A stretch of 64,000 bases of DNA from Ascaphus truei (GCA_036426205.1 CM071573.1:76480159-76544158), one strand, 5' to 3'. Shown: positions 1 to 12,523, counted from the first letter of the stretch. Translations and numbers: made by a program. Notes: a model not told the origin generated them from the sequence alone.

Positions 1-1093
1 CTCTCCTTTTTGAAGATTATCCAGAGTTATCCCCTACTGCACTGAAGACCCTATAATTTTATGTAAGCGTGTTTCTTATATACATCCATATATTTGGCAA
101 CACACTATTATTACTTCTGATTGTGGTCCCCATACCCCTTTCTCCCTTTTTTTCTATATTACATGCAACTCGGAGTCCCAAGCACCAACCAGCTCCGGAG
201 GATCCCCCCTGTTTTCTAAGACTGTCATATATAGAGGTTGGTGAATCACCTCTAAAGAGTCTCGGGCAGCAGGTATACTGCATGGGACTGATTTTACTCA
301 CTCATACATGATTGGCGCAACTATTCTATTTTTCTAAGTCTGGTTTGTTGACCTGTTGGAGACCATTGAGGACTGGAGTTGGCCACCCCTGATCCAGGTA
401 ATGTACTGTAATACTCATCTTCCTAATAAAAGTGAATACCTGGACCTACATAGTTGTGGGTCTAACCTCGTGAAGAAAGAGGGTCTTATGCCCATCATAC
501 TGAAATGGCCCAACTGAGAGAAACCCACATTGCCACAAATGTTCTCTAACATTAAAGTTTATGTACTTTTGTTATGTTTCGGTGTACAAAGAAGCCGGGT
601 AGCCGTGTTGGTCCTTCTATGCAAACATGCAAAACAACTGGATAACACTAGGTCCAGATGGGCCAGTGACGCGGAGAAAGAGCCCTAATTGTAAAGCACT
701 CAAAACATGTAGTAGTAATACTCTAGGTCAATATAGCAATGGACCCCAACAGATCTACTGTACTAGCAAAATGATGAGTAATATGTAATAATGAAAAAAC
801 CTTTATTGGATCAATATATATAAAATAATGGGGTTTAAAATGTGTCCCAGGTGCAACAAAAATGCTGCTCACAATATGGCAAGGTATGCATAGGTACCTA
901 AATAATACCCACCATAGAAAGTCTATAAGTGACTATAGGTGAGAGCAATAATAGCTCTACAAGATATACAGTGGCTAGATAAGCTAATTGAATCAAAATG
1001 AGCCTACTAGGAGGAAGGGGGTTTCTAAACCAGCTCCCAACGACCATGCTACTATTCAGACTATATTAACATGGTCATCTACCGTGGTAGATG
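1..1093. other. Presumed last-intron DNA, no gene
   Basis: No coding or RNA gene is supported here. Apart from the MITE end at 350-391 the stretch is AT-rich unique-looking DNA. It lies upstream of the terminal exon at 3582, so it is inferred to be the last intron of that gene. Confidence 0.5.
350..391 (+). repeat. Terminal fragment of palindromic hAT-like MITE
   Basis: The segment reads GACCTGTTGG, then TTGAGGACTGGAGTTGGCC, ending ACCCCTG. It matches the right end of the palindromic MITE seen complete at 10972-11214 and 44184-44421. Only this end is present. Confidence 0.75.
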
Positions 1094-1151
1094 ATTAGAT
1101 AGGATAGATGCTAGGATAGATAGATGCTAGGATAGATAGATGCTAGGAAAA

Positions 1152-1217
<66 letters not shown>

Positions 1218-1298
1218 GGATAGATGGATAGATGGATAGATGGATAGATGGATGGATGGATGGATGGATGGATGGATGGATGGATGCTAGGATAGATG
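1094..1298 (+). repeat. Compound GATA/GATG tetranucleotide array
   Basis: About 18 GATA units grade into GGATAGAT steps and then a pure GATG block. The array is flanked on both sides by copies of GATGCTAGGATAGAT, a longer unit that recurs every 16-20 bp at the left edge. The reverse strand is open as a PSIHPSI / LSIYLSI repeat, which is an artefact of the 4-bp period. Confidence 0.95.
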
Positions 1299-1538
1299 CA
1301 TTTTTGGCAAAAACTTACTAACTGCATTTCTTGACTTGAAATTTCGCGATACTGTATTTCTATTGAAAAACTCATTGTGCCTATTTAGTCATGGTTCAGA
1401 GTTATTAAAACATAAAACTCATTAAGTATAATTTTGAAATAATGTCATAAAGAACATTTAATCTCCTCTTCCTCGGTACTCAAAGAATGTAGTTACTGAC
1501 TTTTAACTCTACAACGACTATATATTGTGGTGGGGTTT

Positions 1539-1564
1539 TATATATATATATATATATATATATT
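1539..1564 (+). repeat. TA dinucleotide array
   Basis: A run of alternating TA of about 24 bp. Confidence 0.9.
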
Positions 1565-2567
1565 GATCTCACTGACTAGATTGGGAGAGACTGTTTTTAT
1601 CATGTTAGGTTAACAAAATTCTTGTTGAGTGTGTTAGGAGCATGCTACTTTAACATACTGTAGCAGCATTACAATGTTTTCCATTTAATTACACAGATAG
1701 CTTTGTCTTTGTTATCTTTCTGTACTGTTCTTCCATACACCTCTCTGCATATGTTTTTTTCTTTTAACTGGATAACTTGACAAACGTGGAATTGAAACCT
1801 CTGGTGTAAAACTGTTGAAAAAAAAAAAATCATAAAAACTGCAGTATTTTCAACAAAGATCCAAAAGGTCTAGATTGGCATTTTTAATTGCTTAGATATT
1901 TTAACTTCTATAATTTGTTGCATTTGTCTGTATTCTTATCACACCTGACAAGCCATGCTTTCATTGCAAAACTGTCAGGCTTCATTATTTGTTATGGTCT
2001 CTGACAGCTCTGAGGTTAAAGAGTAGACTTAATAACAGTTTAACACTTACAGTAGCACACTGCTAATTAAGCAGTAGAAAACCCAGTGCCTAATGAGAGC
2101 TTTAAACAAATGATGTGTTTCCATGCCAGTCACGTTGCTGTATTTGACACTGACTGCGAAACGAGAATGTCAGAGTTTACATTTGATTGAGTGGGAGGCA
2201 TTCTGATTGAATGTTCTTTAGGTAGCAGCTGTTCCTATTTCAAGATATTGAACCTGGTGCTACCAAATATGTTGAGCAGTAAGACATTGCTCTGAATGTT
2301 TGTCAGAACCATTGATCATGTGTATCATGTGTCCAAGAGTCTAACATTAACACTTTGCGTAATGCCTCAAGTAGGTACACCATTAGGAGTTGTTAAAGTA
2401 AGTATGGTCTATGTTAGCTTTGACTTAGATCAATGCATTAACAATCATAGTAAACCATATAACACTTTTATTTGGATTTAGACTGCAGTTGTGATACCGT
2501 TTGTTGGCCCAACATAAACATACTAATACAGGTTGTATACAGTACATATATTTGTATATAATATGAC
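1565..2567. other. Non-coding, nothing recognised
   Basis: AT-rich DNA without a recognisable gene or repeat. The part at about 1930-2160 is free of visible repeats and rich in TAATTA-like sites, so it could be conserved non-coding DNA; that is only a guess. Confidence 0.35.
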
Positions 2568-2692
2568 TGATGGACAAGGGCACACGGATTTGTGGCCACT
2601 TTACTTGAGAAAGGCCAGCAGGCCGAAGCGTTGTAGTCAATGGCGCAATAAATTATCTTTTTTTATTCAAATCTTTGTGCCCTTGTCCATCA
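2568..2692 (+). repeat. Inverted-repeat element with GAAGCG hammerhead-like core
   Basis: A perfect 17-bp inverted repeat (TGATGGACAAGGGCACA at 2568-2584 and its complement at 2676-2692) encloses 91 bp. Inside, at 2604-2634, lies CTTGAGAAAGGCC, AGCA, GGCCGAAGCGTTG: a decayed copy of the CTGANGA / stem / GAAACG pattern seen at 35996 and 40926. An AATAAA lies just after it (2647). A TATATAAT lies upstream near 2553. Confidence 0.6.
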
Positions 2693-3581
2693 ACATATTG
2701 GATACATTGGACGAATTGCAGGTCTTCCCTAGGACTAAGGAGCACCGGTAAAAATATCACTACTTATTGTTTTTTTTGGTGCAGCAAATACCCATCATTT
2801 TTGCATTGAATTTTATAGGACATACAGGCCCATATTTACTAAACAGTGCTATTTCAAAAGCAACCTTCTGGTGCCAGGGAACAACTAGCAGCCCAATCAA
2901 GTGAATAGCCCACAAGGTGCCTTCAAGCACCTAATGGTGTCTTATGGAATAACACTAATTAGTCAATTTAGTAAACCACTTTTATTGGAGCATGGTGGTG
3001 AATATACAAGTTGTACATGAAGAAAATAGGGAAACCCTATTTTTAAAGCAAATGTTGGTCAAATTAAATATTTCTTTCACATACACTGTAGATACCATAT
3101 TTTCCAAGAAATGCTTTCTGACTTTGTATGCTAAATGTGAGAAATGCAAGAAACCGTAAAACAAAAAGGTAAAAATCCCCAATTCATTTTAAGAGTCGAA
3201 CATGATACAGAAGCATACCATTAAAGAACGCAGCTGCCGTTGAAACCATAGATCATATTCTTTAAATACGTGTTGTAAATATGAGGGGGGTAAAATATAT
3301 ATTCTAAAATCGATCAGTTTTTTTTTTGTTTCCTGTCAGATTTATGTTGGATCCCAAATAAGATGAGGTCCCAATTTATACATCTCTCTATTTTAATAAA
3401 GCATATCCAAGGTATTTCTTAATAAAGTATTTTTTTCCAACTGCAAATGCAATGGTTTAAAGTTATCTGTTTTATTTGCCAAGAAAGCTTGCGTACATAT
3501 TACAGAGAGATTTCGTTTTTTGTTCTGTTAATGTTAAACTTTCGAAGAGATGAAACTGACTCCTGTTTATTTTTGTTATAG
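2693..3581. other. Presumed intron 5' of terminal exon
   Basis: No gene is seen. Around 2830-2985 is a weak inverted-repeat MITE whose ends read ATTTACTAAAC and GTCAATTTAGTAAA. The polypyrimidine stretch and AG that precede the exon end at 3581. Confidence 0.5.
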
Positions 3582-4092
3582 GTGTTTATCGACTGATTTA
3601 AATCATTCACAGAATAACTCAATAAATATGCAACCGCATTCAAGAGAGACACAATCCTATTTCAATAACATGGATCAAAAGGACTCCATCGGTTATTTAA
3701 CTTCTAGGGCCATCTCCGTTCCCATCATCCCTTCTGTGGAGCTGGATGACGCCTGCATGCAAATGCAGAATGTTTCTGAAGTGGCAGGCATCAAACGATG
3801 TAAAAACTCCTATCCCAGTGAACTTGTCAAGGTGAATGTGCCACCGAGCAGCTGTCTTATAGCAGAACAACAAGAAGTGAAAATTTTGCTTGAAACTGTG
3901 CAGGAGCAGATACGAATTCTGACCGACGCGAGAAGGAGGTCAGAGGACTTGGAAATGGCGAACGCAGAAACCGAGGACAGTGCCAGCGAAAACACAGCGT
4001 TCCTACCCCTGAGCCCAAAAGCAAAAACTGAACAAGAGGCACAATTTGTCTTAAGAAATGAAATGCAAAGGGACTCAGCACTTCACGTGTGA
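3582..4092 (+). CDS. CCSER1: Terminal coding exon, probable CCSER1/FAM190A-like coiled-coil protein
   Basis: This is the only host coding sequence I support. A splice acceptor (TTTTTGTTATAG, AG at 3580-3581) opens an exon whose first base completes a codon; the frame then runs 169 codons to TGA at 4090-4092. The apparent ATG at 3550 is in the intron and is not the start. The product is hydrophilic and Ser/Asn-rich, then has a heptad-like stretch (EQQEVKILLETVQEQIRIL, about residues 98-130 of the exon), an acidic segment, the motif ENTAFLPLSP, and the tail AQFVLRNEMQRDSALHV. Non-random composition over 169 codons amid decayed repeats argues for real coding. From memory of the family this resembles the C-terminus of coiled-coil serine-rich protein 1 (CCSER1) or its paralogue CCSER2; I could not align it. 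The exon is about 0.85 likely real, the name about 0.5. Coding exons upstream lie outside the window. Confidence 0.6.
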
Positions 4093-4152
4093 TTTTTGAA
4101 ATGGACCTTTCTGTCAGACGCCTATCAAAACAAAAATGGAAAAAGAGATGAG

Positions 4153-4158
4153 AATAAA
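4153..4158 (+). other. Candidate polyadenylation signal
   Basis: AATAAA lies 61 bp after the stop codon of the terminal exon. Further AATAAA hexamers occur near 4794, so the actual 3' end could be more distal. Confidence 0.35.
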
Positions 4159-6254
4159 CAAATTATTTATATGCATTAATTTAAGAGCATCTACATAGAA
4201 GAAACCAAATAGTCTATCGCCCTCATATCATAGTGTTTTCTAAACAAAATATTTTTTTAAGGGAAAGAAAAGGCTTCAGGAGAGACAAAGCATACACTAA
4301 AAGCGTTGGGGTGTTAAAATATATTCTATGTTGTTCTTTAACCCATGTGGCTGCTGGAGGGTCCATGCAATGCATTGGTTTAAAATGCTTTACAGTTTTC
4401 TCCAGCAGTTGAGAGGTTAATCAACCACTGGATCTTTCCACCAAAAGGGCCAAAAGCATCACCATTCGGAAACCATAATTGTATTTTGTTATATGATTTT
4501 ATTGATGATGAAAGTAAAAACACCACAAATATCCCAATGAAACAATAACAATGATGATGTGTGCGCAGTTTTCCTGTTGTGTTATTTCCTGTGTTTGTTA
4601 ACTACCTACACTCATCGTTCACATGTGTGCTACCATCTACTATCTATCACCACCGCGGTATGATTTTCTAAGGACGGGTTTTTCCCACCGTTCAACACAT
4701 CTGGAGCCAACTATAAACTGGGTAGAAGACTTCTGGTTCAAATACCCCCCAAGAACTAAGCAAATTAGTATGGAAGCTTTGCACATTTCAACAAAATAAA
4801 ATGATATTATTAATCAGAAAACTAAAAAAAACAATTCCAATTTGTAAAAGCCAACAAGGCATTCGGGTGCAGAAAATCTGTTTGAGGCTATTTATTTTTT
4901 TATTTATAATGGGACTAGCAGTGTCGGGAAAATACATGATATGTTATTCCAATGAAAACACCTTGATTACCGCATCCAGCCCAAGCTTACTGACGACAGG
5001 TAGCTGTAATGATGGCTACTTATCTGTTCACGGTTACTTACAGTATGCTGCTTGTGCTTAGTATTGGTATAGGAATTTGCCGCCACCTTTTTAGAATAGA
5101 AACCATCCTAATTATGGAACGGGTTCTTGCTGAGGCACAGTAGCCCCCATTAAAAATAAACATAACTACGGATTGACGCCTTAGCACTGTGGCTACTATG
5201 AAAATATGCTGTGAAATCACTTCCCATCTCAGGGAAGCGTTTGAGCCTCATTTATTTGAATACAGCTCAGAGAAGCCCTGACATCGCAAAGCATCTTCAC
5301 AGCATATTGAAGGAGTGTGACCGTTTTATATTCAAGAAATGTATTTTTTGGAGAGGAGTGCTAACTTTGAAGATAGCAAGTACGTTACCAGTCCATCTCG
5401 TCTCCTCTGAATCTCACTGTATCTCCATCTCACATTTTCTCTTCCTTCATCTTTGAGCCTTTACACTTGTAAAAGTCCTGCTCACACTCAAAACCATATT
5501 TTTTTAAATAACTGAAGTGCAGCATATGTATGAGAAATATACATTTATATTAATCAGTATAAAGTACTGAGTTTTTACATATGACTTCTTTGTGGAGATT
5601 TGCAAACATAGATCCGATCTTCAGATACTTTGATGATGTTTTCTAACCCCAAAATAAGATACTTACAGCTGACAGTGAATGGATACTCCACGCTGATGTA
5701 CGGTAGGCTAAAGTATTGGATTATCATAGACTGCGGCTTTGACCAGAGTGTTAGAAGATTGGTGATAACCTAAACTGGAAGATCTAAGACAGTTTTAATA
5801 TTTTTTCCTGGTAAAGATTATGGTGTTTGGCTCTAGAAAATAAATGTATAACATCTTGAATGAAATACAAATTTGGTAAAACTCTCCACAATAACGGCAT
5901 TTTCAGGTGTTAATCTGGTCCTTTTTGGATAAAATGCTGCAATCATTTAACAAGAACACAGATTTTTTTTTCTGCTTTGCTGGGCTCTGTTGATGTGATG
6001 GGGGTGAACCAGATTCCTTGTAAATTCTTGACAGAAGTCTAATTGCTAAAATACCCCTTTTAGCTGACATATAGTATCCAATTCATTTTGCCACTAGAAA
6101 TCTGAATTTACCAAAGACACAGTCGCAGATTAGTCCCTCTCAGATACTATTTCCTCTATACACAAAATCTATATATTTTTTTGTTTAATTTGCCTATTAA
6201 ACTGTCCAGGTAAACATTTCAAGCAGGTTACAACATGCAGTATGCATGCTGTCC
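4159..6254. other. 3' UTR and flanking DNA, no gene
   Basis: Likely 3' UTR followed by unique AT-rich DNA. An 86-codon frame at 4801-5061 with one hydrophobic segment (LFIFLFIMGLAV) has no start context, homologue or splice signals that I recognise, so I do not call it a gene. Confidence 0.4.
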
Positions 6255-6257
6255 TTA

Positions 6258-6608
6258 GGCCATGATTACACCCAAAAACACGTCGCGGCGGTGTGTGTAG
6301 CGGTGCCAAAACAATTACCTTAGATCCAATCAAACTGCTTATACCGCAAGCGATGGTCAGGGCACACTGTACTGCAAGGTTGACGTCTGGGGAAGAGATT
6401 GAGAATTTTGTTTTTTTTTTGAGCGACGGCCGTGTCACATGAGCAGTTTAGCCAATGAGGGCGAAACACTCATGGCCACGCCTCTGCCACGCCTCCAACA
6501 CTCCTCTGATCTCCCTCCCTGGTATAATCAAGATGCTGCACGGCGGCAGCACTGGGTGACGTCACAGAATAGCGCTGCCGCCCTGCAGCACTTGGTATAA
6601 TCTCAGCC
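6258..6608. mobile_element. PIF/Harbinger-like MITE
   Basis: Terminal inverted repeats GGCCATGATTACACC (left) and GGTATAATCTCAGCC (right; complement GGCTGAGATTATACC) match at 12 of 15 positions. They are flanked by a TTA on each side (6255-6257 and 6609-6611), the target-site duplication typical of PIF/Harbinger. The 351-bp interior is GC- and CpG-rich with no coding capacity. Confidence 0.65.
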
Positions 6609-6611
6609 TTA

Positions 6612-7689
6612 GTGTTAATTAAACAAATGATGTCTAGCGCATTAGTTAAACAAACAATACAAGATTATTCATTCTCCACTACATTAGACATTGTATTTTT
6701 TTCTTGACATACAAAACATGGTCAAAGATGGTGGTAAGAGATAATGAAACTGAAACATATGATTATCACGCACCTCCTGCATTCTGTGGCACCATCATCA
6801 TTGTCACTTAAAGTGGGAAACATGGAAAGATTGGAATGAAATGCCTTGGTACATTGTTGCTAAGAGATACATGTCTTAAATCTCTAAGCACTAAATTCAT
6901 GACCAAATGCCTATTTGTCTAGATTATGAAGATGTCAATGTGTTTTTCTTCCACAGAAAATTGATGCTTTGAGAGTTATTTTGAACATGCATTCTCAGCT
7001 GTGAATGTGATAAGTGAGTCCTTTGTGAAATGAATGTTCCATAATTCATATTGACCCAACCATATAATGAAAAGTAACTTAATTGAGAAAGCACTGCATT
7101 ATTTGAGATAAAGAAAGCTGAATGTAATTTATAATGGCAGACGTCTGATTGTTATGTCAAACTGACAACAGGCGAAGCAATTGGGTTAACATTTACAATT
7201 CTCTCTACATAAAAACACACTCACCCCAAAAAAATGTCTGTGTGTTAAGGATGCAATAAATGGCCTTTAACACAACAGATACCCAAACTGGTACCATACC
7301 GTAGGAACGTCTGAGCTTCCTTGCGGGCTTACAATTAGATGCTCTTTCATGCATTTGCTAGTCTCTGGTAATTAAAAGGTTATTATTGGAAGGGGGTACA
7401 GAAGACATGAAATAGGGTACCCTAGAAAATTCACACAATGACTGAATCAATTCTTTTGTGACCTCTGTGTCTTTCTAAACATTTGTCAGGGAACAAAATG
7501 TTTAAGGAGTGTTTGAAGGATCTCTATTTCCCTAAATAAAAAAGTGAGTGATATAAATGTTCCCTTAATTTCTCTAAGGTGACAAATATCATCATCCTTA
7601 CCTGCCGACGCTGCATGGGCCTTTAGTACAAACAAGCAATGTACTCACTTTAATTATTGCTGTTTAGCATCGTATATAATGCAACATAC
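6612..7689. other. Non-coding, nothing recognised
   Basis: No gene or repeat family recognised. The stretch is AT-rich and largely free of simple repeats. Confidence 0.4.
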
Positions 7690-7896
7690 AAGGGTTGGAA
7701 ACTCCAGCCCTCAAGGGCCACCAACAGGTCAGGTTTTCAGGATATCCCTGCTTCCGCACAGGTGGCTCAATCATCCTCTGCTTCAGCACAGGTGGCTCAA
7801 TCAGTGGCTCAGTCTTTGACTGAGCTACCTGTACTGAAGCAGGGATATCTTGAAAACCTGACCTGTTGGTGGCCCTTGAGGACCAGAGTTGCTGGT
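7690..7896. mobile_element. Palindromic hAT-like MITE
   Basis: The two halves are near-complementary: AACTCCAGCCCTCAAGGGCC, CAACAGGTCAGGTTTTCAGG and ATATCCCTGCTTC on the left return as their complements on the right. A short CACAGGTGGCTCAATCA unit is duplicated on the left side. This copy has lost the CAGGG/CCCTG tips seen at 10972-11214. Confidence 0.85.
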
Positions 7897-8239
7897 CTAG
7901 AAGATAGTTGAGCTTTGATTGCAAAAGTACTGATGATTGCATTGTTTACAACAGTGTTTCACATCACATGATCACAGTTGGCTGGGACTGGACCCAAGTG
8001 AAGACAGAACAAGCCGTTATGAAATCAACAAAATCAACTGCTTCGCCCTTCAGTACTACAGCCCCTTAGTCACAGATTTATTTTCACAGGTCGTAACAAG
8101 TTATTGACATATTCCAGGCTATATCTCCAGGAGACTAATTGTTTTGTGTGGCAGCCTGTCTGGTTATGACAGATATGCAGTATGATTGGGTCTACATGTG
8201 GTCTCCAGTTTCAAAACATGGATGGCAAATAAAAATATC

Positions 8240-8485
8240 CCTTGTGAGCACATTTGCATGTCTCGGACTGGTCTGCAGCCGTTATCTCTTAGCATACAAT
8301 GTTTCCACTGCAGCTAGGGATTCTGGGAAATGACATGCAAATGAGCACACTGCGTCACTTTTTTTGCTTCTTATCCATTTTAACATGGACCCCTATAAGT
8401 TTATGTCTGCCGTATTACACAGCTTTTCAGCACAGCCTGGGTTAAAGAAGTACAGAGCCAGTGAACCTACTTACTGAGAGATGGA
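8240..8485 (+). repeat. Octamer-ended interspersed repeat (copy A)
   Basis: The core is bounded by GCACATTTGCATGTCT and GACATGCAAATGAGCAC, an imperfect inverted repeat containing the ATTTGCAT octamer. A non-palindromic tail (ACAGCTTTTCAGCACAGCCTG) follows. The same unit recurs at 17258-17505 (+), 33803-33928 (-) and as a fragment at 14301-14357. It has no coding capacity; it could be a SINE or a MITE. Confidence 0.75.
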
Positions 8486-10612
8486 TGAAAACACAGAGGG
8501 AGTAGCCTTCCTACGGTATACAAAGAAATTGGATACATAGCAGTAGCAAACTAGATTGTAAGCACTCAAAATAACACATTACCAATATTAACAAAGGTTT
8601 CCTAGGTCGCAGAAAACACTGCAGGGATTGCATATTATGATAACGGTGATCTGATTCTGCACCAGAAAAACTGTAACTAAAATCAGTGGAGTTTTTTTCT
8701 GACACAACTTTTTGTTCCCCCTCATTATACCTCCTTGATATAGAATTTTCCCTGCAGAAGCTAAAAACGGTTTCCTCCTGTTTAGGTATTTTCTAATTAT
8801 TAGATATATTTGTTTATTTTGATCAACATTGCCCAAACTAGGTGCTCGCCGATACAAGCTTCATGGGGTAGCCTTTTTGTGTGACTAAGCAATAGTTATA
8901 TTATTATAACACCTTGTTATTTAAATGTTTGTTTATAAGAAAACACTGTATTTTGAGACATGGGGTTATTTACTAACCTGTCAAAGGATGCAAAACTGGG
9001 ACAAAACCACCAGATTTATCAAAGTAAAAAAAAAAGCCACTACAGGCATTGGGATTGCTCATCGTGGATAAATCTGATGCAGTATTTGCATGGTTTATCC
9101 CACAGTTTTGCAGATGGGAGATTATAGCATTGGTTTATCAGAATGTTTAATTTCTGTGGCTGAATTCCTGGGCTTTAGTTATGTTACTTTCCATGGACAA
9201 GACCCTTCCTGGCTGGGATATGTTGGTGCATGCTCCCAAATGAGAATCCATTGTTAAAATGTGTCATTTAAAAAAAAAAAAATATTTGAGATATAAAGGC
9301 TTGAAGAAGTAGTTTAGTAATTGGGCGAGTCACTATCGCCCTGTGCCTCAGGTGCCATACATTGGAGAATAAGATACTTATAGCAGAGTTAATTGCTCCA
9401 GAAAAATTATATGTACAGAGCTGCATACACTGCTATATAAGTGCTATATAAGAAAATATATATTTTTGTAGTATTAATAACTCTACAACTTTCCTCGTGT
9501 AATTTCATTTTTTTACCATTTCCAGTTTAAAACCTGTTAATGAAGAAACATTTAAAGAGGAAAATGACTATTTAATACTTTAACAGCTTGTGATAAGGCT
9601 CAAGATAGTGCCGCTTCTTGGAGATAGTGACACCCAACAGCCTAAACTTCCATTTCAATATACAGTAGTGTAGCTATAACTAACTATGGTATTTACGTAC
9701 AGTAACTTACATAAATCTGCACTGACTTCCTAAAGTCACACTTGAAGTAAAACGGAGCTCATCTACTGTACGACTCCACCACTAGAATTTAAGGGCATCC
9801 AAAGTTCTTATCAATGTATTTACCTTTTGTCCCATACTGAATATAGGATTCATATTGTTTCTTTCACCTTTTACATGGCTTCTTCTATATATCTGATTGC
9901 AAAAGTGAGATTAAACATCACAAAGCTGAAGTTACCTCTGGATGGAGAAAAATTTATAGAAATTATTATTTATAATCACAAGGAGCATACAAATGGTTCT
10001 CATTGTTTTAATTTGTGTGGTTAATTATCAGAAGATTATTTATATATATATATATATATATATCTTCTGATATCTATACAGAATTATTAAACATAAATCA
10101 CTATTTTAGAGGGCTCTTGAATTGTATAGTAAGTATGATGTACATAAGATATATATATATATATTTATGTTTATATTCCAGACCTAATTACAGTAATTAA
10201 GTAAAGTACTTTGTATACAATGTGCCACAATGCAATTTATCCGTTTGCTGCTAAAAATGGAGTGGGCTTTTTTTGGTGTGTAAATTGAAGTTTTCTTCCT
10301 TGTTCTTTCCCTTGAAAAAATATATATATTTGCACACACTGCATTTCCTTCTCATAGTAAGGCTATATAATGCTGATGGTTGACTTTTGCCACGAAAAGT
10401 TGCAGAAGGATTATGGGTTTCATTATAATGTATTCCCCATATTCATCTTTGCATGGATGAACGTATAGTTAACAAGGGTTCTAAAAAGTGTTTGAATGGA
10501 GGTTGGAGTCCTTATATTAATATACATTATCCCTTCTGTCCATGAGATAGTGTCTGAAAATTCCCCTTCCCAGGTCCTCATACAAACAAAGTGAACTTCT
10601 TTATGCCTTAGT
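8486..10612. other. Non-coding, AT-rich, minor hairpins
   Basis: No gene. At about 8964-9150 there is an imperfect inverted repeat (GCAAAACTGGGACAAAACCA against GGTTTATCCCACAGTTTTGC) suggesting a small MITE. TA arrays occur at 10039-10063 and near 10150. Confidence 0.45.
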
Positions 10613-10711
10613 CCAGGGGGTGCTCCACTCCAGTCCTAAAGCCACCCCCAACAGGTCAGGTTTTCAGGAAAGCCAAGCTTCTGCACAGGTGGCTCAATCG
10701 GAGGCTCAGTT
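10613..10711 (+). mobile_element. Half-copy of palindromic hAT-like MITE
   Basis: Starts CCAGGGGGTGCTCCACTCC and proceeds through AACAGGTCAGGTTTTCAGGA and CACAGGTGGCTCAATC, then stops near the centre of the palindrome. The right half is missing. Confidence 0.8.
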
Positions 10712-10971
10712 GACTGCAGAAAATGGCCAGTCATTTTTGGGGGGATGGTGCAAACCTGCAATACTGTTTAATCTTTTTCAAGTGTTTTTTGGTTAAAAAT
10801 ATGTTTTTTTTTCACTACAGTGCGTGCAAGTTGATCGTTAATTGTTCACGGATTTTTCACTTTACTGAAGTGTACATTTGTAAGTTTTGATGCAACATAA
10901 GAAGTCTTCTTAGATGAAAATTTAGATCCAAATTGACTAAAGTTCAATATGGATATCTCTGTGCGTTAATG

Positions 10972-11214
10972 CAGGGGTGCAAAACTCCAGTCCTCAATCC
11001 CCCCCCCACCCCACCCCACCAACAGGCAAGGTTTTCAGGATATCCCAGCATCAACAATACAGGTGGCTCAATCCGTTCCTATTTCAGCACAAGTTGCTCA
11101 ATCAGTCTCTGTTTCAGCAAAGTTGGCTCAATCAGGTGAGCCACTGTGCTGAAGCTGGGATATCCTGAACACCAGACCTGTAGGGCGGCTTGAGGACTGA
11201 AATTGAGCTCCCTG
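10972..11214. mobile_element. Palindromic hAT-like MITE with perfect 8-bp TSD
   Basis: Begins CAGGGGTGCAAAACTCC and ends TTGAGCTCCCTG. It is flanked by an exact 8-bp direct repeat CGTTAATG at 10964-10971 and 11215-11222. CAGGG/CCCTG tips and an 8-bp duplication are the hallmark of the hAT superfamily. The left half contains a C-rich run and three variants of the GGCTCAATC unit. No transposase is encoded, so mobilisation would need one in trans. Confidence 0.9.
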
Positions 11215-11222
11215 CGTTAATG

Positions 11223-12523
11223 GTAAAAAATAAGTTATTTTACCGCTGTATTTACTAAATAACGCAGATAACTTATTTTATAGCAGCGATAAGTGTGGGC
11301 TAAACTTAACTCCAGGATCGCTAATTAGCATAGACATGTGTATTCGCCATCTAATTGCTTATGCAACAGCATTACATTTATCTACAGTATCGCAAATTAA
11401 CATGCCAATGAATAATTAACAGCTAATTAACTTTTAACATGCTACTCACTAAACTCCAATTCATAACACCTACGTCAGGCTAATTTAGACATGGACAACC
11501 TACAATGAATGATAGAAATACAGAATGTTACCAATTTTGAAGGTATTACTACATTAACTGCTTAGAAGACCAAGTGCCCACTTAGTCGCTTGGGTTACTA
11601 ACGGGTTAAACATTGCCCATATAGATATTCAGTTTTTGTGTCTTATTTGTACGTTTTTTATGTGGTATGCTAACCCCTTTGGTGCCTTAAGGCGCTCCTT
11701 ATCAATGCATTGGTAGCCTCAGCCATCAAAGGGGTTAATTTATTATCTGCCATAGGTTTTTGAAAAAATTGCAATGCTGGAGCTGATGAACACATTTCTC
11801 TGGGTTTACGCTTATTTGTAGTGCTAGCATTATTAAATGCTGTAACCTGCACATCCCCAATATTTTATAACACAATGTGAACACCCCAATAACAAAGTTA
11901 ATAAATGTAGGTTGTAGCGCAGTTTTTAAAACCTCCAAAGGTCTCTTCTTTATGAGTGCACAAGAAAAGGAGACCTGTGATGTTATATGTGCTCTGAACA
12001 CTAGAGCTGATGCTGAAGTGGAAAAGAGAGAGAGAGGAGAGGAAAATATTGCTATAACCCTTTAAATTATACCTAACTGGGGCATTGCACCCACCCAGAC
12101 ACTGCAAACGCCTTATTTCAGTGTCGGGATAGGAGTAATGCCAAAGTTAAGTATATGAAATGTTATGATAACCTCATCTGCATATCACAATGTCACGATA
12201 ACCCATCACTTGCATGTCATGTCCATTTCATGATCACGGACGTCTGTTATAGTTCATGCTATGCGCTTTACCAGGGTAATACGGCTTAACCTTAAATTGT
12301 TGTCCTTTAAATGCACAAATGGATGTATCAAATGTAACCTATCTTTTTTCCATTTACTTACTCTAGCAAAAAACTCTGCTACGTTTACATTGGTGTAGGC
12401 TTCCCAACCAAGAATCATTCTGTACTGTAAGTGACAAATGTGAACAGAACTTCTATCTGGTGCAGTTTCAACCAGTAAGCTGGGAAAATTCTGTGTGTCA
12501 AAGCAAACTTTTTTGTCTTAAGT
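11223..12523. other. Non-coding, nothing recognised
   Basis: No gene. A hairpin near 11225-11290 (AAATAAGTTATTTTACCGCTG against CAGATAACTTATTTTATAGC) suggests a short MITE remnant. Confidence 0.4.

Noticed and set aside
4801..5061. 86-codon frame with one hydrophobic segment
   Set aside because: AT-rich, no recognisable domain, lies in probable 3' UTR or downstream DNA.
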